A stretch of 64,000 nucleotides of DNA from Planctomycetota bacterium (GCA_016712285.1 JADJRK010000001.1:2666001-2730000); one strand, 5' to 3'. Numbered from the stretch's first letter, positions 50,118 through 60,310 are shown. The notes: generated by a model from the letters alone, not told the origin. Numbers and translations: made by a program.

Positions 50118-52712
50118 CTACTGCAAACCGCGGGTCCAGTTGCCTTCGTGGGTTTGAGGTACGGCCTTGGCGTTCATTACCTGCTCGCAGATGCGGCTGA
50201 TCTGTTCGGGCGTGTAGGCGCGGTGAATGAAGTCGAGCCTGAAACGGTGGGCGCCGGCTTTCTCAAGTTCGCGGATACGGCTTCCCAGGCAATACGCCTG
50301 CTCGCCCAGGATGATGGTCTGGCACCAGTTATCGACGGCAAGATACTTACGGCCGTCGGGCGCGGTCATCTCCATCTTTGTGAAGTCGCACTTGGCTTTG
50401 CCGGGGCAGTGCCCGAGCATGTTGGCGTAGACGCATGTTTCAGCGGTGAACAACGGCGTGTCCTGGTACACGACCACGTCGCTGACGTTGGCGAACTCGC
50501 GCAGGATCTCGCGCATGTTGTCGATGCCATCCTCAATGCTGAGAGTGATGCGCGACACCCCCTGCTCAATCCAGCTGCGGGCGGTTTCGCGGCTCATGGT
50601 GTAGCAGGGCCAGTCGGTTGAAACGTCAATGCCATGGCGTTCGAACTCGGGCACCTGCGGCTCATAGATCGCGATGCCCGCCCGCGGGCTGATACTGCGC
50701 GAGCGGCGCATGATCTGCGCGGTGTTCACGCGGCGCTTCTTGTCAATGCCGGCGGCGCGGGCGATGAACTCAAACCCGCCCAGGTTGGCCACCTGGAAGC
50801 GCCGGGCACCCTTGTCCCACAGGCTTTGCAGCTTGGCAGCCACCATCGGCGCGGTCCATGAGCGCAGGATGATCGGCACCTGGATGCGCAGCTTGTCGCC
50901 ATGCTCTTCCCATGCGTCCAGCACGCTGTCCTTCGTGCCGTGCGCAATGTCGAGCACCACCTCATGCAGATGCTCCAGCGGCAGCGCGGCAATGTAGTCC
51001 ACACGGTCCACCAGCGCGGCGAACCTTGTAGGCGGCAACGCGTTCTGGTCGATCGGCTGCTTCGGCTCAGCCGTTACAGCCGCCGTTGCGTCCTGCTGGT
51101 TCTTGACGCGCGCAGCCAGCACGGCCCCGTCCAGGTCCTCAAAGAACAGGCGGCGCGCCTCATTGACCTCAGCCGCCGGGATGAACACGCCAGCCGGGAT
51201 CACCGCGTTGAAGTTGCGCAGTTCAAAGCGCGTGCTGCCAAGCCGGTCAAAGAACTCGCGCAGGCGGTCTTCGTCCAGCGGCTGACGGTCGGCGAACAGC
51301 AGTTTGCAGGGGTACTCGCGCCGCAGCTCAAGGTTGAAGACACGGCCGACAATCTCGATCAAGCCGGGCATGCCCAGCTCGGCCAGGCTGCCGGCGCCCG
51401 GGTTTACTTTCAACGCGATGTCGAGGTGCACGGGCACGCGCGCGCGTTCCTGCTTGCGCGGGATGCTGGTCGGGTAAAGGCGCTTGATAGCGTTGCTTGA
51501 GACCAGGCGCAACTCGTCGCCCTCGTTCACGCCTGGCTCAATGGGCAGGCTGACATCTTCGCCCTCGTTGACCGTGAACACGCGCTTGCCGGCAAGGTTC
51601 ATGCGATCAGCGCCGAAGCGCACGCCGCCGTCGTCATGGTTGGTCGTGTGGCGCGCCAGAATGCCGTCGTGGCGTTCAAACGCGCGGGCGGCGCGAAAAT
51701 GCATACGGTCGCCGCGAATGGCCTCGACTCTACCCAAAGCAACGCCCTGGGGTTCGCTTTCGTGGATGTCGGCCTGGGCCTTGGCGTCGCCATGGCTCTG
51801 GTGAAGAAAAAGCGACGTGGTCTCGCGCGCGTAAATCAGCTTCAGCCGGTCTTCGTACTCGTGAATGTCAACGTCAACGCCATCGAGCAGCTTGCGATAC
51901 AGGTCGGTCACGCAGGCCACGTACAGCGGCGGTTTGCGGCGGCCCTCGATTTTCAGCGATGACACGCCCAACTGCGCCAGCCGGCCGATGTCGGCTGCGG
52001 CAAACAGGTCGCGCATCGAAAACGCCTTGCCCTCGCCCTTGTCGGTCTTGAAGGTGTCGCGGCAGATGTACGTGCACTTGCCCCGGTTGCCGCTGCGGCC
52101 TTCTTCCTGGCTGGCGAACAGGCACAGCCCGCTGTAGCTGTAGCACAGGCTGCCGTGCACGAATACTTCGAGCTGGATGCCGCTGGCGCGCTGGATGGCT
52201 GCAATCTCGTCCAGTGTGAGTTCGCGGGCCAGAATCGCGCGTTCAAACCCGTTGCGCTCGGCCCAGCGGGCGCCTTCGGCGTTGTGGATCAGCATCTGGG
52301 TGCTGGCGTGCCACTTCAGGCGCGGGAACTGCTCGCGCACGGTGCGCATGACGCCCATGTCTTGAAGGATGATGGCGTCAACGCCGAGTTCTTCGCAGAT
52401 CGCCAGCGATTCGCACACCTCGGGCCATTCGTTCTGCTGGATCACGGTGTTGATCGCGACGTACACCTTGCGCCCCAGCTTGCGCGCGTGGCCGACCGCA
52501 AAGTCCAGGTCTTCGGGGCTGAAGTTCACCGCGTTGTCGCGGGCAGAGAACTTCTTCAGGCCCAGATAGACCGCATCGGCCCCCTGGTCCATCGCGGCAT
52601 AGAACGCTTCAAGGGAGCCGGCGGGCGCAAGCAGTTCCGGCTTACGCAGGAATGGCGTAAGTGAAGCTTCGGATTGGACGGCGGTAGAGGTGGCGGATTT
52701 CGATTCGCTCAT
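50118..52712 (-). CDS. U32-family peptidase / RlhA-like protein
   Basis: 864 residues. The N-terminal U32 domain (PELLAPAGSLEAFYAAMDQGADAVYLG split at ~25-55) contains the cluster-type signature HGSLCYSYSGLC...GRSGNRGKCTYICR (~residues 195-230), in which Cys residues bind an Fe-S cluster in tRNA/rRNA-hydroxylating U32 enzymes. The C-terminal ~400 residues form a second half including a further Cys set (TCVYANMLGHCPGKAKC, then NWC...YC). The two-part length is typical of the large YdcP/RlhA-type U32 proteins, which act in RNA hydroxylation rather than proteolysis. Ribosome site is weak. Confidence 0.85.
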   Translation of the reverse strand: MSESKSATSTAVQSEASLTPFLRKPELLAPAGSLEAFYAAMDQGADAVYLGLKKFSARDNAVNFSPEDLDFAVGHARKLGRKVYVAINTVIQQNEWPEVCESLAICEELGVDAIILQDMGVMRTVREQFPRLKWHASTQMLIHNAEGARWAERNGFERAILARELTLDEIAAIQRASGIQLEVFVHGSLCYSYSGLCLFASQEEGRSGNRGKCTYICRDTFKTDKGEGKAFSMRDLFAAADIGRLAQLGVSSLKIEGRRKPPLYVACVTDLYRKLLDGVDVDIHEYEDRLKLIYARETTSLFLHQSHGDAKAQADIHESEPQGVALGRVEAIRGDRMHFRAARAFERHDGILARHTTNHDDGGVRFGADRMNLAGKRVFTVNEGEDVSLPIEPGVNEGDELRLVSSNAIKRLYPTSIPRKQERARVPVHLDIALKVNPGAGSLAELGMPGLIEIVGRVFNLELRREYPCKLLFADRQPLDEDRLREFFDRLGSTRFELRNFNAVIPAGVFIPAAEVNEARRLFFEDLDGAVLAARVKNQQDATAAVTAEPKQPIDQNALPPTRFAALVDRVDYIAALPLEHLHEVVLDIAHGTKDSVLDAWEEHGDKLRIQVPIILRSWTAPMVAAKLQSLWDKGARRFQVANLGGFEFIARAAGIDKKRRVNTAQIMRRSRSISPRAGIAIYEPQVPEFERHGIDVSTDWPCYTMSRETARSWIEQGVSRITLSIEDGIDNMREILREFANVSDVVVYQDTPLFTAETCVYANMLGHCPGKAKCDFTKMEMTAPDGRKYLAVDNWCQTIILGEQAYCLGSRIRELEKAGAHRFRLDFIHRAYTPEQISRICEQVMNAKAVPQTHEGNWTRGLQ

Positions 52713-52862
52713 CTTCGGTCTTTCCGGCGTGATCGCCGGGTAAGTCCTACTTCGTTCTGCGACACAAGGACGGGGAGCATACCCCGTGACAATTGTAATG
52801 CCAACGTGATTTTGCACAAAATCGCACAATGGACGTAAGCGCTGTCTCTGTAACGAATTGCA

Positions 52863-52886
52863 AGGGGCGCAGCATTCTGCGCCCCT
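52863..52886. terminator. Terminator-like hairpin between same-strand genes
   Basis: A 10-bp perfect stem AGGGGCGCAG / CTGCGCCCCT with a 4-nt loop lies 27 bases after the stop at 52913. TTTT follows only on the plus-strand reading. Confidence 0.5.
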
Positions 52887-52912
52887 GAGTTTTGCAAAAA
52901 TCGCCCGGGCTG

Positions 52913-53890
52913 TTACTTCTTGTACCAGCGCACGTCTGGCACCTGCCAGGTGGTCAGCTTGTCGGTGTAGTTGGCTTCGAGGTACTTGTCGCCTGAGCTG
53001 GCGTCGCCCTTGAGGTAGCAATCAAAGAACGCAACACAGAGCGCCCGGATAATGATATTCGCCCGGCCCTTCTTCGTGTCCTCGTCGTCGGCGTTGGTGA
53101 AGTCCAGGTGGCCCACACGTTCCATCACCACAAAGAGCTTGTCGCCCTTGGGCATGGCATCGTGCGAGGACTTCTTCTGGCGCCAATCGTCGTCGCCGCC
53201 TGCCAGGTGCATCACCGGCACTTCGACCGTTTCGAAGCTCTGCTCCGAAAACCAGGGGTTCAGGCCCAGGAAGCCTTCGGCTGCCCCTGCAGCCATCGGC
53301 ACGATGCAATCCACGCGAGGATCAGACAGGTCGCGAAAGCCGCCGCTCAGGTCCTGGTGTGCGCCGCCGATGGCTTGTGCCGTGCCGCCGCCGTAGCTGT
53401 GGCCGGTCACCCCGACGTGGTCGAGGTCAATGAGCCCGGTGAGTTGCGGGTGTGTGAGGTTCCAGTCCTCGGCCTCGTCGATCACAAAGCTGACGTCGCG
53501 GGCGCGGTCACGCAGTTCGTCGGGATCGTACAAGGCCTCAGCCAGTTCAAACACGTCAAGGCGCGAGCTGCTGCCCACGTGCTCGGGTACCGCAACCACG
53601 TACCCGTGCGACGCGAGGTGCTTGGCCAGATAGGTGTAGTGCGAGCGGTCGCCGCCCAAGCCGTGCGAAAGCACCACCAGCGGGAACGGCCCGCCGGATT
53701 TCGGCGCGTAGACGCTGGTCGGCACGTCGCGCGAGCGTGAGCCGTCGCGCAGGTCGTCAAAGTCCACACGCCGCGAAGAATACGAGCCCTTGCCGGCTGG
53801 GCCGTCGTCGTCGTGTTTGGTCGAAGTATCGCAGGCAGAAACTGCAAACAGCACAACCAGCAAAGCCGCCAATCCAGCCAGCTTAGGCAT
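52913..53890 (-). CDS. Alpha/beta-hydrolase lipoprotein (PAF-acetylhydrolase/dienelactone-hydrolase-like)
   Basis: 325 residues from ATG 53890 (GAGGA upstream) with lipobox FAVSAC. The hydrolase core has oxyanion-region LVVLSHGLGGDRSHY, the nucleophile elbow GHSYGGG (Ser), a likely acid Asp in HLAGGDDDW and His in ERVGHLDFT. It should be a membrane-tethered periplasmic esterase; the substrate is unknown. The closest architecture is platelet-activating-factor acetylhydrolase-like lipoproteins. Confidence 0.8.
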   Translation of the reverse strand: MPKLAGLAALLVVLFAVSACDTSTKHDDDGPAGKGSYSSRRVDFDDLRDGSRSRDVPTSVYAPKSGGPFPLVVLSHGLGGDRSHYTYLAKHLASHGYVVAVPEHVGSSSRLDVFELAEALYDPDELRDRARDVSFVIDEAEDWNLTHPQLTGLIDLDHVGVTGHSYGGGTAQAIGGAHQDLSGGFRDLSDPRVDCIVPMAAGAAEGFLGLNPWFSEQSFETVEVPVMHLAGGDDDWRQKKSSHDAMPKGDKLFVVMERVGHLDFTNADDEDTKKGRANIIIRALCVAFFDCYLKGDASSGDKYLEANYTDKLTTWQVPDVRWYKK

Positions 53891-53991
53891 GGCAATCCTC
53901 AGTAAGGCGTCTCGTGAGCGACGAGCTGAAGGATTGTTACACGCGGGGGCGCGGCAATTGCACGAATTCTGGAAAACTTGGGGGTGCGCGA

Positions 53992-56787
53992 TCAGCTTCC
54001 GCGAACATTGACGCGGGTATGTTCGCCGGCGCGAACCTGGAACGTCACCCAGAACTTCTCCGGCGCACCCTCCCAAGGAATCACGCGGTAGCGCCCCGGC
54101 GGCAACTGACAATTGCTGTAGACGAATTTTTGCGTCAGTCCAGGTTGCACATCCAACCAGCCCGGCCAAGCCCTCCACGCAAACCGTGGCGTTCCCAGGG
54201 ACTCAATACGCCCCAACGACGGCTCTTCGCCATTGAACCACCACTTGTCCTCCCCCGGCGAGACACCGCCTCTGCCTGAGACCGTGAACGTCACGGTTCC
54301 GCACTCGGTGTAACTCAGGTCGCCAAGTTCGAGCGTGGTCCTGCCTGGTAGCAATTCCAACTCGACCCACGCCCAAACCGGCGGGTCGCTGCCGCGCCTT
54401 ACTGCCCAGATAGCTACCTTGCCGAGACGCATCCGGTTTGTTCCTACTTCCAGCGACAAATAGCCGGCTGTACTGCCCCATGCGCTGTCGATTGAGCACG
54501 CACCATGCCGGTTGGTAATCACCAGTTCGCAATCCACCGGTGAAAAATCCTCGCGCGTGACGACCAGCCGTCCCGGACAGCCTGCAACACGCACGACATC
54601 CGGATTGCCGAACGTGACCAGGGTGACGACTAGGTCGCCGGCGGGCGCCAACACAGTCCAGCGACCGGGACCTGTTTCGATAAGCCCGCCATTGGCTAAC
54701 TCCGCGGGGTAGACGATAACCGGCCCGGAGTAACTGTCGGGTGCGGCTAGCGACATAGCGGGCAGTTCGTCAACTTCCAGGTCCGGCAAGTCGTCGTCGG
54801 CAAAGCCCTCGCACACAACTTCCAGCGCGCACAGGCCCGGCGTTCTGTCTACCTCAAACAACACCGACTCACTGCGCGTGCTGAGCAGCGCCGCCCTTCC
54901 GGTCACGCTCTCGCTATCGCCGACGAGTTCCCAGTGGTAGCTGCCCGGCGGCAGCAGCCACACTCGCGATGCCGAGGGCGAGAGAACGTCGTATTGCTCG
55001 TTGGCCGCACGCAACTGCGCGTCGATCGACTCCAAGTGCTCCTGATCGGACCCCCAGATGTTGTCACAGTAAAGGTTCAGGTGCAGCTCCATGCGCTTGG
55101 GCGCCAGCAGAGCGGTCAGCTTCGGGCCTACACTAAAAGTGACTTGCTTGGTGGGAATGTGAAACGCGTCGCTACGCTTTTCGCCCGGCGCCAGCGAGAA
55201 CGTGACCGGATCAAGTCCCGGCGCCCACGCGGTGTAAGTGCCTGCCATCAGCGTGTAAGGGTCGAACTTGTCTGTTGCCAGACGATGCTCTGCCGTGAAA
55301 GCCTCCGGCGACTCGTACTCACCGCCCAGCAGGAACACCGTGGCCTCCTCCAGTGGTTTGCCCGCGAAGTACACCATCGGCGTCCAAGTGGCGCATGCGC
55401 CCTCGCCAATAAGGACCGTGACGGATTGTTCGCTGGCCGGCAGCACATCCACGGTCACCGAGTTCGTGCCGCTCGTGCGCCAGCTTCCCGCCTCGAACCA
55501 CCAGCGCCCGGATGGCAAGCCTACAATCACGCACTCCCATACGCCGGGGGCACTCTGGTTGACGTCCCAACGGCTGAACCAATGGTAAGCGAATCCGCAC
55601 TCAATTCCCGCGGGCCCTGCGGGGCTGGCCATTACCTGAATGGTTTGTTCTTCGGCCAAGTCTTCGTCCCGCGCCTCAACGCGCACACGAACAGCCGACA
55701 GCGCCTTTGCCTCCAGCATGACCTCGACACGGTTCGAGCCGGGCGAGAGGATCACGTCGGCGAATCCAATTCCGATGCCCCGGGTCGCCGCCACGATCAG
55801 CACACGCCCCGGCGAGAGTCCGGCGGCACGAAACGTGCCGCCACTGTCAAGGTGGTTGGAGTCGCGGGGGGCACGATTAGCGTCGGAGTTCCGCTGCGCC
55901 AGAGGCTGCCCGTCCGGGGCACGCGCACCATACTCGTTGAACCAGTAGCCATCGCTGATCTTTCCCACTTCGCGCGCAACATCGTTGGCGCTCAGGGAAC
56001 GTTCTGACGTCACGTCCACACCATACCGAAGCCAGTATGGCCGCCCCACGACGTGATAATCCACGTCGCTGGATGACACCGCGCGGCCAAACTGATCAAT
56101 TACGCTGACGCTCACAGCGGCGCTGCGGCGCACGAACACGTCGATCGGCCTGCTCATGGGTTCGCGCGCCAGGCTGGCGACTGACCATGCAATCTCGCGT
56201 TCGTCGGTCCAAAGCCACCAAATCTCAGGGATGGGGATGAGCAGAGTCAGATGGCTCTGACCGGTACAGATGGCTGCGTCCGTGATTGGCGTTTCTTCGT
56301 TTTCGGGTATGTCGTCGTAGCTTCGATCATCTACTCGGGCCGCTTGGCGAAACAGTCCGCGCTCATCGGTGGTGCGCAACACCCTTTGCGGCTCACTTCC
56401 CTCGGCCGCGATCGTCTCAACAGAACCGACCCAGACTCCACCAACGTCAAGTGCTTCGCCGTCCACCCAGTCAAACTCGGCGCTCACGCTGCACAACGCA
56501 CACGCGGTGTTGGCCAACGGCCGACGGGTGTCGAAGTCAACCAGCCGCAGCCATAAGTCGCCCTTGCGGGGGTCGTTTACTACTTCTGGCGCGGGGGGTG
56601 TTGCTGGTTCTGTTGCAGCCGGGTCTGACTCCGGCAAGGGAGCTCGTGGCTGGCGGCTTTCGTCGGTGCGTACGGACTCGGGCAGGCGAATGTCGGGCGG
56701 CTTGCCGGGCAGGAATACAGCCCACAGCGCCAACAGTGTCAGCGCCGTTGTCACGGGCAGGGCGAATAGCAGCGGTTTGAAACGCAT
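53992..56787 (-). CDS. Large secreted/anchored carboxypeptidase-regulatory-like protein
   Basis: 931 residues. An N-terminal hydrophobic anchor (LLFALPVTTALTLLALWAVFL) is followed by a Pro-rich stalk. A very Trp/Cys/Val-rich beta series follows, starting LWLRLVDFDTRRPLANTACAL, an Ig-like / CarboxypepD_reg-type opening. GGTFRAAGLSPGRVLIVAA is the usual end of such a module (~300-330). The general build (anchor, stalk, regulatory-like start, long beta tail) matches 12140-13951, so they may be related. No catalytic motif is seen. Role unknown, probably envelope-associated. Confidence 0.55.
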   Translation of the reverse strand: MRFKPLLFALPVTTALTLLALWAVFLPGKPPDIRLPESVRTDESRQPRAPLPESDPAATEPATPPAPEVVNDPRKGDLWLRLVDFDTRRPLANTACALCSVSAEFDWVDGEALDVGGVWVGSVETIAAEGSEPQRVLRTTDERGLFRQAARVDDRSYDDIPENEETPITDAAICTGQSHLTLLIPIPEIWWLWTDEREIAWSVASLAREPMSRPIDVFVRRSAAVSVSVIDQFGRAVSSSDVDYHVVGRPYWLRYGVDVTSERSLSANDVAREVGKISDGYWFNEYGARAPDGQPLAQRNSDANRAPRDSNHLDSGGTFRAAGLSPGRVLIVAATRGIGIGFADVILSPGSNRVEVMLEAKALSAVRVRVEARDEDLAEEQTIQVMASPAGPAGIECGFAYHWFSRWDVNQSAPGVWECVIVGLPSGRWWFEAGSWRTSGTNSVTVDVLPASEQSVTVLIGEGACATWTPMVYFAGKPLEEATVFLLGGEYESPEAFTAEHRLATDKFDPYTLMAGTYTAWAPGLDPVTFSLAPGEKRSDAFHIPTKQVTFSVGPKLTALLAPKRMELHLNLYCDNIWGSDQEHLESIDAQLRAANEQYDVLSPSASRVWLLPPGSYHWELVGDSESVTGRAALLSTRSESVLFEVDRTPGLCALEVVCEGFADDDLPDLEVDELPAMSLAAPDSYSGPVIVYPAELANGGLIETGPGRWTVLAPAGDLVVTLVTFGNPDVVRVAGCPGRLVVTREDFSPVDCELVITNRHGACSIDSAWGSTAGYLSLEVGTNRMRLGKVAIWAVRRGSDPPVWAWVELELLPGRTTLELGDLSYTECGTVTFTVSGRGGVSPGEDKWWFNGEEPSLGRIESLGTPRFAWRAWPGWLDVQPGLTQKFVYSNCQLPPGRYRVIPWEGAPEKFWVTFQVRAGEHTRVNVRGS

Positions 56788-56871
56788 GGCACCGTTTGAT
56801 CAAGGGTGCCCCGGGAACGGAATTGTACACCGCAGCCGTGATGCCGCGCACCAAATTTCCGGCAACGCAAA

Positions 56872-56893
56872 GGGGGCTCCTTCCGGAGCCCCC
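56872..56893 (-). terminator. Terminator-like hairpin after the 56915-58519 gene
   Basis: A 9-bp perfect stem GGGGGCTCC / GGAGCCCCC with a TTCC loop begins about 20 bases past the stop at 56915. Short T-runs flank both sides. Confidence 0.65.
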
Positions 56894-56914
56894 CGTTTTC
56901 GCGCTGCGCTGTAT

Positions 56915-58519
56915 CTAGTTGACCGTCAGCGGAATCGACGCCGTGTTGGTCTTGATCGTGTAGAAACCCCACTGTGCCCACCAGCCGCCGGCGGGGCGGC
57001 AGTGCGGCGCCACACAGGTGATGGTTGCCCCGCCCTTGGCGTTGGCCCAAATGGTGTCGGCGTTGGGGTTGTAGGTGGCGACAGCGCTGTTGCTGACGCG
57101 CACGCCTTCCCAGCCGCCCAGCGGCGCACCCATGCCCAGGCCGATGATGCTGAGAATCGCGCTCATCACGCTGTAGGGCACGTTCAGCAGGTTGGCAACG
57201 ATGCCGCCGATGCTGAAGCGATACTGGCCCATGTACAGGTTGAAGTTGTCGATCACCAGCACGGTGTAGTTGTTGCCCGGCACCACGCTCTGCTGGAAGA
57301 AGCCCTGCTGGGTCATCCAGTTCGTGAGCCACTGCGGCACCATTGAGGCCAGCTGCTGCACGTACACCGCGTACTGCGCCATGGTCGGGTACTGCTGCAT
57401 GCGCTGGGTGATCCAGCTTGCCGCGGCTGTCGCCGCCGCGCCGACGGTCTGCTGGAACCACGCCATGTTGAACGGCTGCTCGGTCTCAAAGCGGCCCTTG
57501 GCAAGTACGCTGCCGCTGCTGCCCGGCCACAAGGTCATCTGGGTCGAGCCCGCGGTGACGGTCACAAGGTCAGACGGGATCAGGGTGTTGATCAGGTCGT
57601 GCGGCGTCTGCAGCGTGGCGCTGACGCCCGCCGCCCAGGTCGCAATCTGCTGCGCGTACTGGCCGATGATCGGCACGCCGGCCAGCGCGTTGCCCGCCCA
57701 CGCCAGAATCGCCATCACGCCGCGGATTTCGCCCATCAACAGGCTTGCGAAGTCGGCCTTGAGCAGCGCCGACTCAATCATCGCCGCGGTGCCGTTGTAC
57801 AGCGGGCTGCCGCTGCTGTAGGTCTGGGTCAGCGAGACACCGCCGGCGTGCGCCAGCAGGTCAAGGATTTCGCTGTTATCGAGCAGTTGCTGAAGCACTG
57901 CCAGCTCTGCGTCGCTGAGGTTGTTGTTGAACGTGCCGATCGTCTGCAACAGGTCGGCCTGCTGGCCCAGTGCCCCGCTGGCGACGTTGGCGTCGCTTGC
58001 TGAAATCAGGCCTTCCTGCAACAGCGTGTCCACGGTCTCGACAGCCAGCATCACCAGGCGGCTGAGGCCGTTGGCGGTGACGGCGTCAAACGTGCCGCGC
58101 GTGTACGACAACGTGGTTTCGAAGGCGTGGATGGTCAGCGGCTGCGGGTGGCGATCCAACGTGTCGCCGTTCATGTCAATCAGCGCCAGGTTGACAATCG
58201 TGTCGGCCTGGGCAAATGGCGGCACAAGCACGTAGGCTTTGCCGGCTTCAACATGGAAGGGCGGAATGGCAGCCTTGTCGGTGCCGTCGTCGAACTCAAC
58301 CAGGAAACCTGCGTTGATCTCTGAGCCGGAACCTTCGACCTCAATGGCGAGTATCTCGCCCGGCTCGGCGCTTTGGGCCGGCAGGGTGCTTGAGCCGAAG
58401 CTGACCGGCTCAGGCTTGCTGTCTTCTTTGGCTTCAGGCTGACATGCGGCTGCCAGTACAGATAGGGCCGCGGCGACAGCGAGCGTGGCTCGCTGTGCCA
58501 ATTTGTGTGTCAAAAGCAT
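56915..58519 (-). CDS. Hypothetical lipoprotein
   Basis: 534 residues from ATG 58519 (GAGGA upstream); lipobox SVLAAAC. Residues ~40-130 look like an Ig/IPT-type beta domain (SAEPGEILAIEVEGSGSE, then DTIVNLALIDMNGD). The middle is helical and Gln/Ala-rich (for example ATAAASWITQRMQQYPTMAQYA), and the C-terminus is beta with Trp-rich GGWWAQWGFYTI and two Cys. I do not recognise the central region. It is probably an outer-membrane or periplasmic protein. A ~230-bp divergent region with no clear signal separates it from 58752. Confidence 0.55.
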   Translation of the reverse strand: MLLTHKLAQRATLAVAAALSVLAAACQPEAKEDSKPEPVSFGSSTLPAQSAEPGEILAIEVEGSGSEINAGFLVEFDDGTDKAAIPPFHVEAGKAYVLVPPFAQADTIVNLALIDMNGDTLDRHPQPLTIHAFETTLSYTRGTFDAVTANGLSRLVMLAVETVDTLLQEGLISASDANVASGALGQQADLLQTIGTFNNNLSDAELAVLQQLLDNSEILDLLAHAGGVSLTQTYSSGSPLYNGTAAMIESALLKADFASLLMGEIRGVMAILAWAGNALAGVPIIGQYAQQIATWAAGVSATLQTPHDLINTLIPSDLVTVTAGSTQMTLWPGSSGSVLAKGRFETEQPFNMAWFQQTVGAAATAAASWITQRMQQYPTMAQYAVYVQQLASMVPQWLTNWMTQQGFFQQSVVPGNNYTVLVIDNFNLYMGQYRFSIGGIVANLLNVPYSVMSAILSIIGLGMGAPLGGWEGVRVSNSAVATYNPNADTIWANAKGGATITCVAPHCRPAGGWWAQWGFYTIKTNTASIPLTVN

Positions 58520-58751
58520 GGGCGTCGTTCCTCACAATAGGTCCAAGGGATCGTGCAAACAGCATCAGTTGTCCGAATGAAGGGGGAGAGGGTAGGCGCT
58601 GAGCCTTTGATCTCAAGGAAAAACCCTGAAAATCCGATGATGAAACTATGACGCCGACAACCCCCCGAAGTTGTCATCTTTCCAGTGCTTGCGCAGGCAA
58701 TGACTTGCGTAAACAATATAGGGGCGGGCGAGCGGAAGGCAGGAAACCGCT

Positions 58752-59489
58752 ATGATATCAACATTTCGCCCCCTCACCCTTGGCGCGCTGTTGCTGGCAA
58801 TGCTGGCGGCTGGTTGTTCATCCACCCCGGCCACGGTTGAGCGTCAGCAGCGCGAATCGCCGCCCTACTCGATTATCGTGAGACAGGAGCGCTCGGCCCG
58901 CGTGTCGTCGGACGGGTTCAGTGCCACATTCGGGTTTGAAGTGATTTCGCCGCTTGACCTTGCGCGCAACTCGCTGGTTCAGGAGCTCACGCAGGAAGTC
59001 GTGCTTGAGCGCAAGGACGGTTCAACCTCAACGCGCAGCTTTGGCCTGGTCGAGGCTTTCAAGCTGGAACGTGTGTTTATCGACGCGCAGGGCCAGAACC
59101 ACTACCGCCTGCTCTTTGGTCAAGGAGACCACCACTCGATCAAAGGCCTGAGCGAGTTACCGGCCGACGTGATCGGCGTGACTGTCAAACGCCGCGTGTT
59201 CGCCTATGTCGCCAACGTGTATGGCGCCGACTTCACGTCCAACGGCTTTGCTCACCTGCCGCGCAACCAGGACGGAAGTGTCGTCACAGAGGCGCCGCGC
59301 AAGTTCAACGAGCATTATCAGGATTCGCATGAGACGCGCGGATGGCTGGAAGACGCCGCAGACTCGCTGGGCCTGGTCTACCGCATCGAGTATCACCTGG
59401 TGCGCACCGGCAGCGGCAGCCCGCAGTTCGTCATGGACCACGCGGGCGGCCTGGGCTACGTCGAAGAACCGACAGTGATCGTGCGCTAG
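58752..59489 (+). CDS. Hypothetical lipoprotein
   Basis: 245 residues; lipobox MLAAGC followed by SST. AGGAAA precedes the ATG. The mature chain is mixed beta (FSATFGFEVISPL; LVEAFKLERVFID; DVIGVTVKRRVFAYV) with no recognised motif. Its stop is 5 bp from the stop of the convergent receiver-PilZ gene. Location: outer or inner membrane, periplasmic side. Confidence 0.6.
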   Translation: MISTFRPLTLGALLLAMLAAGCSSTPATVERQQRESPPYSIIVRQERSARVSSDGFSATFGFEVISPLDLARNSLVQELTQEVVLERKDGSTSTRSFGLVEAFKLERVFIDAQGQNHYRLLFGQGDHHSIKGLSELPADVIGVTVKRRVFAYVANVYGADFTSNGFAHLPRNQDGSVVTEAPRKFNEHYQDSHETRGWLEDAADSLGLVYRIEYHLVRTGSGSPQFVMDHAGGLGYVEEPTVIVR

Positions 59490-59494
59490 CTGCT

Positions 59495-60208
59495 CTACGC
59501 CGCCTTGGCGTACAAGCCGCTGAGCGCCACTTCGCTTTCCTCATCCAGGTCTTCGAAGCGCAGGCCGATGGTGCGGCCTGACAGCGAGCGGTGGCGTTCG
59601 ACGAATGCCAGCCGCGCCGAAAGCTGAACGATCTTGCCCTCATCCAGTGTCAGCGACGCGTGGGCCGTTCCGCTGCCGACGACGTTCTCAATGGCCTCGA
59701 GCTCATCCGGCTTGAACTTCACGTCCGTGGCGTCGATGGCGACACCGCGCGCGGAAAGGTCAATCGTGCGCGTCTTGAAGCTGACGCCGGCAACGTTGAG
59801 CTCGATGGGCAGGTCGACATGCACGCGCGGCACTGCGCGCCGCGTGCTTTGGCGAAACAGGTTGGCGAGCGCGTTGTGCACGACCTCTTTGACCAGTCGG
59901 CCGCGGATCGGGCGCTGGAACTTGCCAGCCAGCTGTACACCCTTGATGCGCGACTCTTTCTCGGGGCTGACCAGCGCGACCACCGGCAAGCCGGGCAGCA
60001 CGTCGTTGGCAAAGCGGCCCACGGCCAAGTTGTCTTCGACAACGCTGCCGTAGTCCATCACCAGCATGTCGAACAAGCCGGTTGCAAGCTTGGCCTCAGC
60101 GTCGGCGCGAGTGATCGCGATGCTGACCGCATGGCCGGACCCGCGCAGCAGGCTGCGCACCAGGTACGCAGATTCCTCAAACAGGTCGGTGATGAGCACG
60201 TTGGCCAT
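59495..60208 (-). CDS. Receiver-like / PilZ two-domain protein
   Basis: 237 residues from ATG 60208 with GGAG eight bases upstream. The N-terminal ~115 residues have the receiver pattern (MANVLITDLFEESAYLV; LVMDYG with a plausible acceptor Asp; VVALVSPEKES) but the usual Lys-Pro is replaced by QRP. The C-terminal domain begins RRAVPRVHVDLPIELNV, with the second PilZ-type block TIDLSARGVAIDA, which resembles the [D/N]xSxxG signature of c-di-GMP-binding PilZ domains. RxxxR is weak (RRAVPR). A similar, more degenerate receiver opens the window. Confidence 0.7.
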   Translation of the reverse strand: MANVLITDLFEESAYLVRSLLRGSGHAVSIAITRADAEAKLATGLFDMLVMDYGSVVEDNLAVGRFANDVLPGLPVVALVSPEKESRIKGVQLAGKFQRPIRGRLVKEVVHNALANLFRQSTRRAVPRVHVDLPIELNVAGVSFKTRTIDLSARGVAIDATDVKFKPDELEAIENVVGSGTAHASLTLDEGKIVQLSARLAFVERHRSLSGRTIGLRFEDLDEESEVALSGLYAKAA

Positions 60209-60310
60209 GGCGGACTCCGGTGGTGGACGCATTTTCCCGTCAATGCGGGACATGCATTTCATCGGCTTAAGCGTGTGCGTTTCTTTTGATTTTATTGGCC
60301 GCAAATGGTT

